This document shows positions 21,738 to 23,024 of a stretch of 23,024 nucleotides of DNA, one piece after another; within the stretch, counting starts at the first letter, position 1, and each line of letters opens with the position of its first letter. Under the pieces are notes generated by a model. It saw only the letters and a list, made by a program, of their open reading frames with translations. It was not told the origin of the DNA and did not search any database. A program made the position numbers and the translations under genes. Source of the DNA: Desulfobulbus sp. (GTDB taxonomy: Bacteria; Desulfobacterota; Desulfobulbia; Desulfobulbales; Desulfobulbaceae); contig JAGODN010000005.1 of the NCBI GenBank assembly GCA_017998195.1, forward strand, positions 1-23,024, read 5' to 3'.

Positions 21738-23024
21738 CTACTGGGCCGAGCCGCCGCCGGCGCGCAGGTTGTCGAGGTTTTCCCGGGCCACCTCGCGCAG
21801 CGGGTCCGCCTGCACCGCGCCCGCCGCGTTCTTCACCGGCTCGCGGGCGAGCACCCGCCGGTAGAGCCGCTCGGCATCCGCCTTCTTGCCCTCGCGCTCG
21901 CTGATCACGCCGAGGTTGATGAGCGCGGCGGCATTGTCCGGGTCGATCTTCAGGGCCTGGTCGAAATATTCCCGGGCCCGGGCCAGGTCGTTCTGCTGCA
22001 GTTTGGCAAAGCCGATGTCCGACAGGGACACGCTTTGCGCCGGGTTGGCGGTCGGGTGGAAGAACTGGTCGGCCACGTCGCCCGGATTCTTGTGCACCTT
22101 TTCCACGTCGTCCCGCTTCTTGTGGTACAGGGCCGCCAGTTCGGCCGGGTTCTCGACGATGCGCGGGGTGATGAAGATGTACAGGTTGGTCTTGCGCTGG
22201 GTGTCGCCGTGCGATTTGAACAGCCAGCCCAGCAGCGGCACGTCGCCGAGCACCGGCACCTTGTAGTTGCTGGCGGTGGTGTCCTGGCCGATCATGCCGC
22301 CGATGACCACGGTCTCCTCGTTGTGCACCACCACGGTGGTGTCGGCGGTGCGGGTGAAGGTGCTGGGCGTGGTGGTCAGTTCCGAGCCCTTGAGCTTGAT
22401 CACCTCGACGTTGATCTCCAGCCGGACCACGTCGGCCTGGTTGATCTGCGGGGTGATCGCCAGGGTGGTGGCCACGTCCTTGTACTCGTAGTTGGTGTAG
22501 TCCTGCTGGGCCTCGGTGGTGTTGCGGCTGGTGATGTAGGGCACGTTCTCGCCCACCTTGATGGTCGCCTTCTTGTTGTCGGTGGTGAGGATCTGCGGGG
22601 TGGCGATGACGTTGACGTCGTCGTCGTTCTTGTAGGCGTTGACCACCGCCCCGAGGTTGGGGAAGGTGACCCCGCCGATCTCGATGCCCTTCTGCAGCAC
22701 CCCCAGGGCGAAGCCGGGGGGCAGCACCGCCGGGTTGGCGCTCATCCCCCGGATCACCCCGTAGGGCTCGTTGGCATTGCCGCTGAAGCCGCCGAACAGG
22801 GTGCCGGTCTCGTCGTTGTAGGTGCCGCTGCCGCCCCACTCGACCCCGATCTTGAAGTCCTTGTTCACCTGGACCTCCATGATCAGGGCCTCCAGGTAGA
22901 CCATGCGCCGGGGGATGTCGAGTTTCTTGATCACCCCTTCCACCGCCTCGTACTCCTCGCGCGGCCCGGTGATGATGAGCGAGTTGGTCTCCAGGTCGGC
23001 GACGATCTTGATATCCTTGGAGAT
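21738..23024 (-). CDS. gspD: GspD-like secretin with C-terminal TPR region (5' end beyond the window)
   Basis: GspD forms the outer membrane pore of the type II system. The visible 428 C-terminal residues start inside an N-domain (IVADLETNSLIITGP), then VYLEALIMEVQVNKDFKIGVEW, the secretin domain (VIATPQILTTDNKKATIKVGE, YKVPVLGDVPLLGWLFKS, NLYIFITPRIV). After the secretin domain the protein does not end with the usual S-domain. It continues about 120 residues, including a TPR pair (LARAREYFDQALKIDPDNAAALINLGVISEREGK, split here from 21-residue limits as LARAREYFDQALKIDPDN and AAALINLGVISEREGKK) and a low-complexity end. The gene lies 71 bp above gspE and is probably cotranscribed with it. The start and signal peptide are not visible. 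Confidence 0.92.
   Translation of the reverse strand: MSKDIKIVADLETNSLIITGPREEYEAVEGVIKKLDIPRRMVYLEALIMEVQVNKDFKIGVEWGGSGTYNDETGTLFGGFSGNANEPYGVIRGMSANPAVLPPGFALGVLQKGIEIGGVTFPNLGAVVNAYKNDDDVNVIATPQILTTDNKKATIKVGENVPYITSRNTTEAQQDYTNYEYKDVATTLAITPQINQADVVRLEINVEVIKLKGSELTTTPSTFTRTADTTVVVHNEETVVIGGMIGQDTTASNYKVPVLGDVPLLGWLFKSHGDTQRKTNLYIFITPRIVENPAELAALYHKKRDDVEKVHKNPGDVADQFFHPTANPAQSVSLSDIGFAKLQQNDLARAREYFDQALKIDPDNAAALINLGVISEREGKKADAERLYRRVLAREPVKNAAGAVQADPLREVARENLDNLRAGGGSAQ

Noticed and set aside
21667..22839. Upstream in-frame extension of gspE giving a protein of about 950 residues
   Set aside because: The added part lies in a shifted frame over gspD and is Arg/His/Gln-rich without motifs; GspE starts normally at 21666.
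1..23024. CRISPR arrays, tRNA genes, insertion sequences, attachment sites
   Set aside because: Reading both strands I found no regularly spaced repeats beyond the MraZ boxes, no tRNA-like cloverleaf, and no transposase or integrase motifs.

Overview
This is a GC-rich window from a diderm bacterium. The gene orders (mraZ-rsmH-ftsL-ftsI-murE/F-mraY-murD-murG, and recN to yebC-ruvC-ruvA-ruvB), a type II secretion system, a meso-DAP-type MurE signature and a DtxR-family regulator with a cysteine-rich tail fit a sulfate-reducing lineage of the former Deltaproteobacteria. My guess is Desulfobulbales/Desulfobulbaceae, from protein resemblance remembered rather than searched, so the taxonomy is tentative.

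Layout. Positions 1-9647 (minus strand) hold the 5' part of a division and cell wall (dcw) cluster. In transcription order it reads mraZ, rsmH, ftsL, an ftsI-like gene, a fused murE-murF, mraY, murD, a small CxxC protein, and murG (cut by the window edge). Spacing is very tight, with several start/stop overlaps, so this looks like one transcription unit. It is driven from a promoter near 9735-9763 followed at once by four 10-bp direct repeats that look like MraZ operator boxes. A 372-bp gap (9648-10019) carries that control region and a hairpin that probably ends the next operon. Positions 10020-17987 (minus strand) hold recN, a PP-loop thiouridine-synthase-like protein with an NFACT-R-like tail, a CCA/poly(A)-polymerase-family tRNA nucleotidyltransferase, rlmE, yebC, ruvC, ruvA and ruvB: a DNA repair and RNA maturation operon. 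A divergent control region at 17988-18103 separates recN from a plus-strand DtxR-family regulator gene and holds a 22-bp inverted repeat overlapping the candidate promoters. Positions 18747-23024 hold type II secretion genes: gspF on plus, and gspE and gspD (5' end beyond the window) on minus, with gspF and gspE meeting tail to tail.

Most notable. The ftsI-like protein keeps the class B PBP architecture (N-terminal anchor, dimerisation-type module, transpeptidase-like domain, C-terminal PASTA) but has lost the active site. The SxxK lysine is an arginine, the stretch that should hold SxN is missing, and there is no KTG motif. In the same cluster ftsW, normally between murD and murG, is absent and a 74-residue CxxC protein sits in its place. 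The dcw-encoded septal synthase pair FtsW-FtsI is thus half missing and half catalytically dead here, which suggests that septal transpeptidation and glycan polymerisation are done by proteins encoded elsewhere, with this PBP kept as a structural divisome part.
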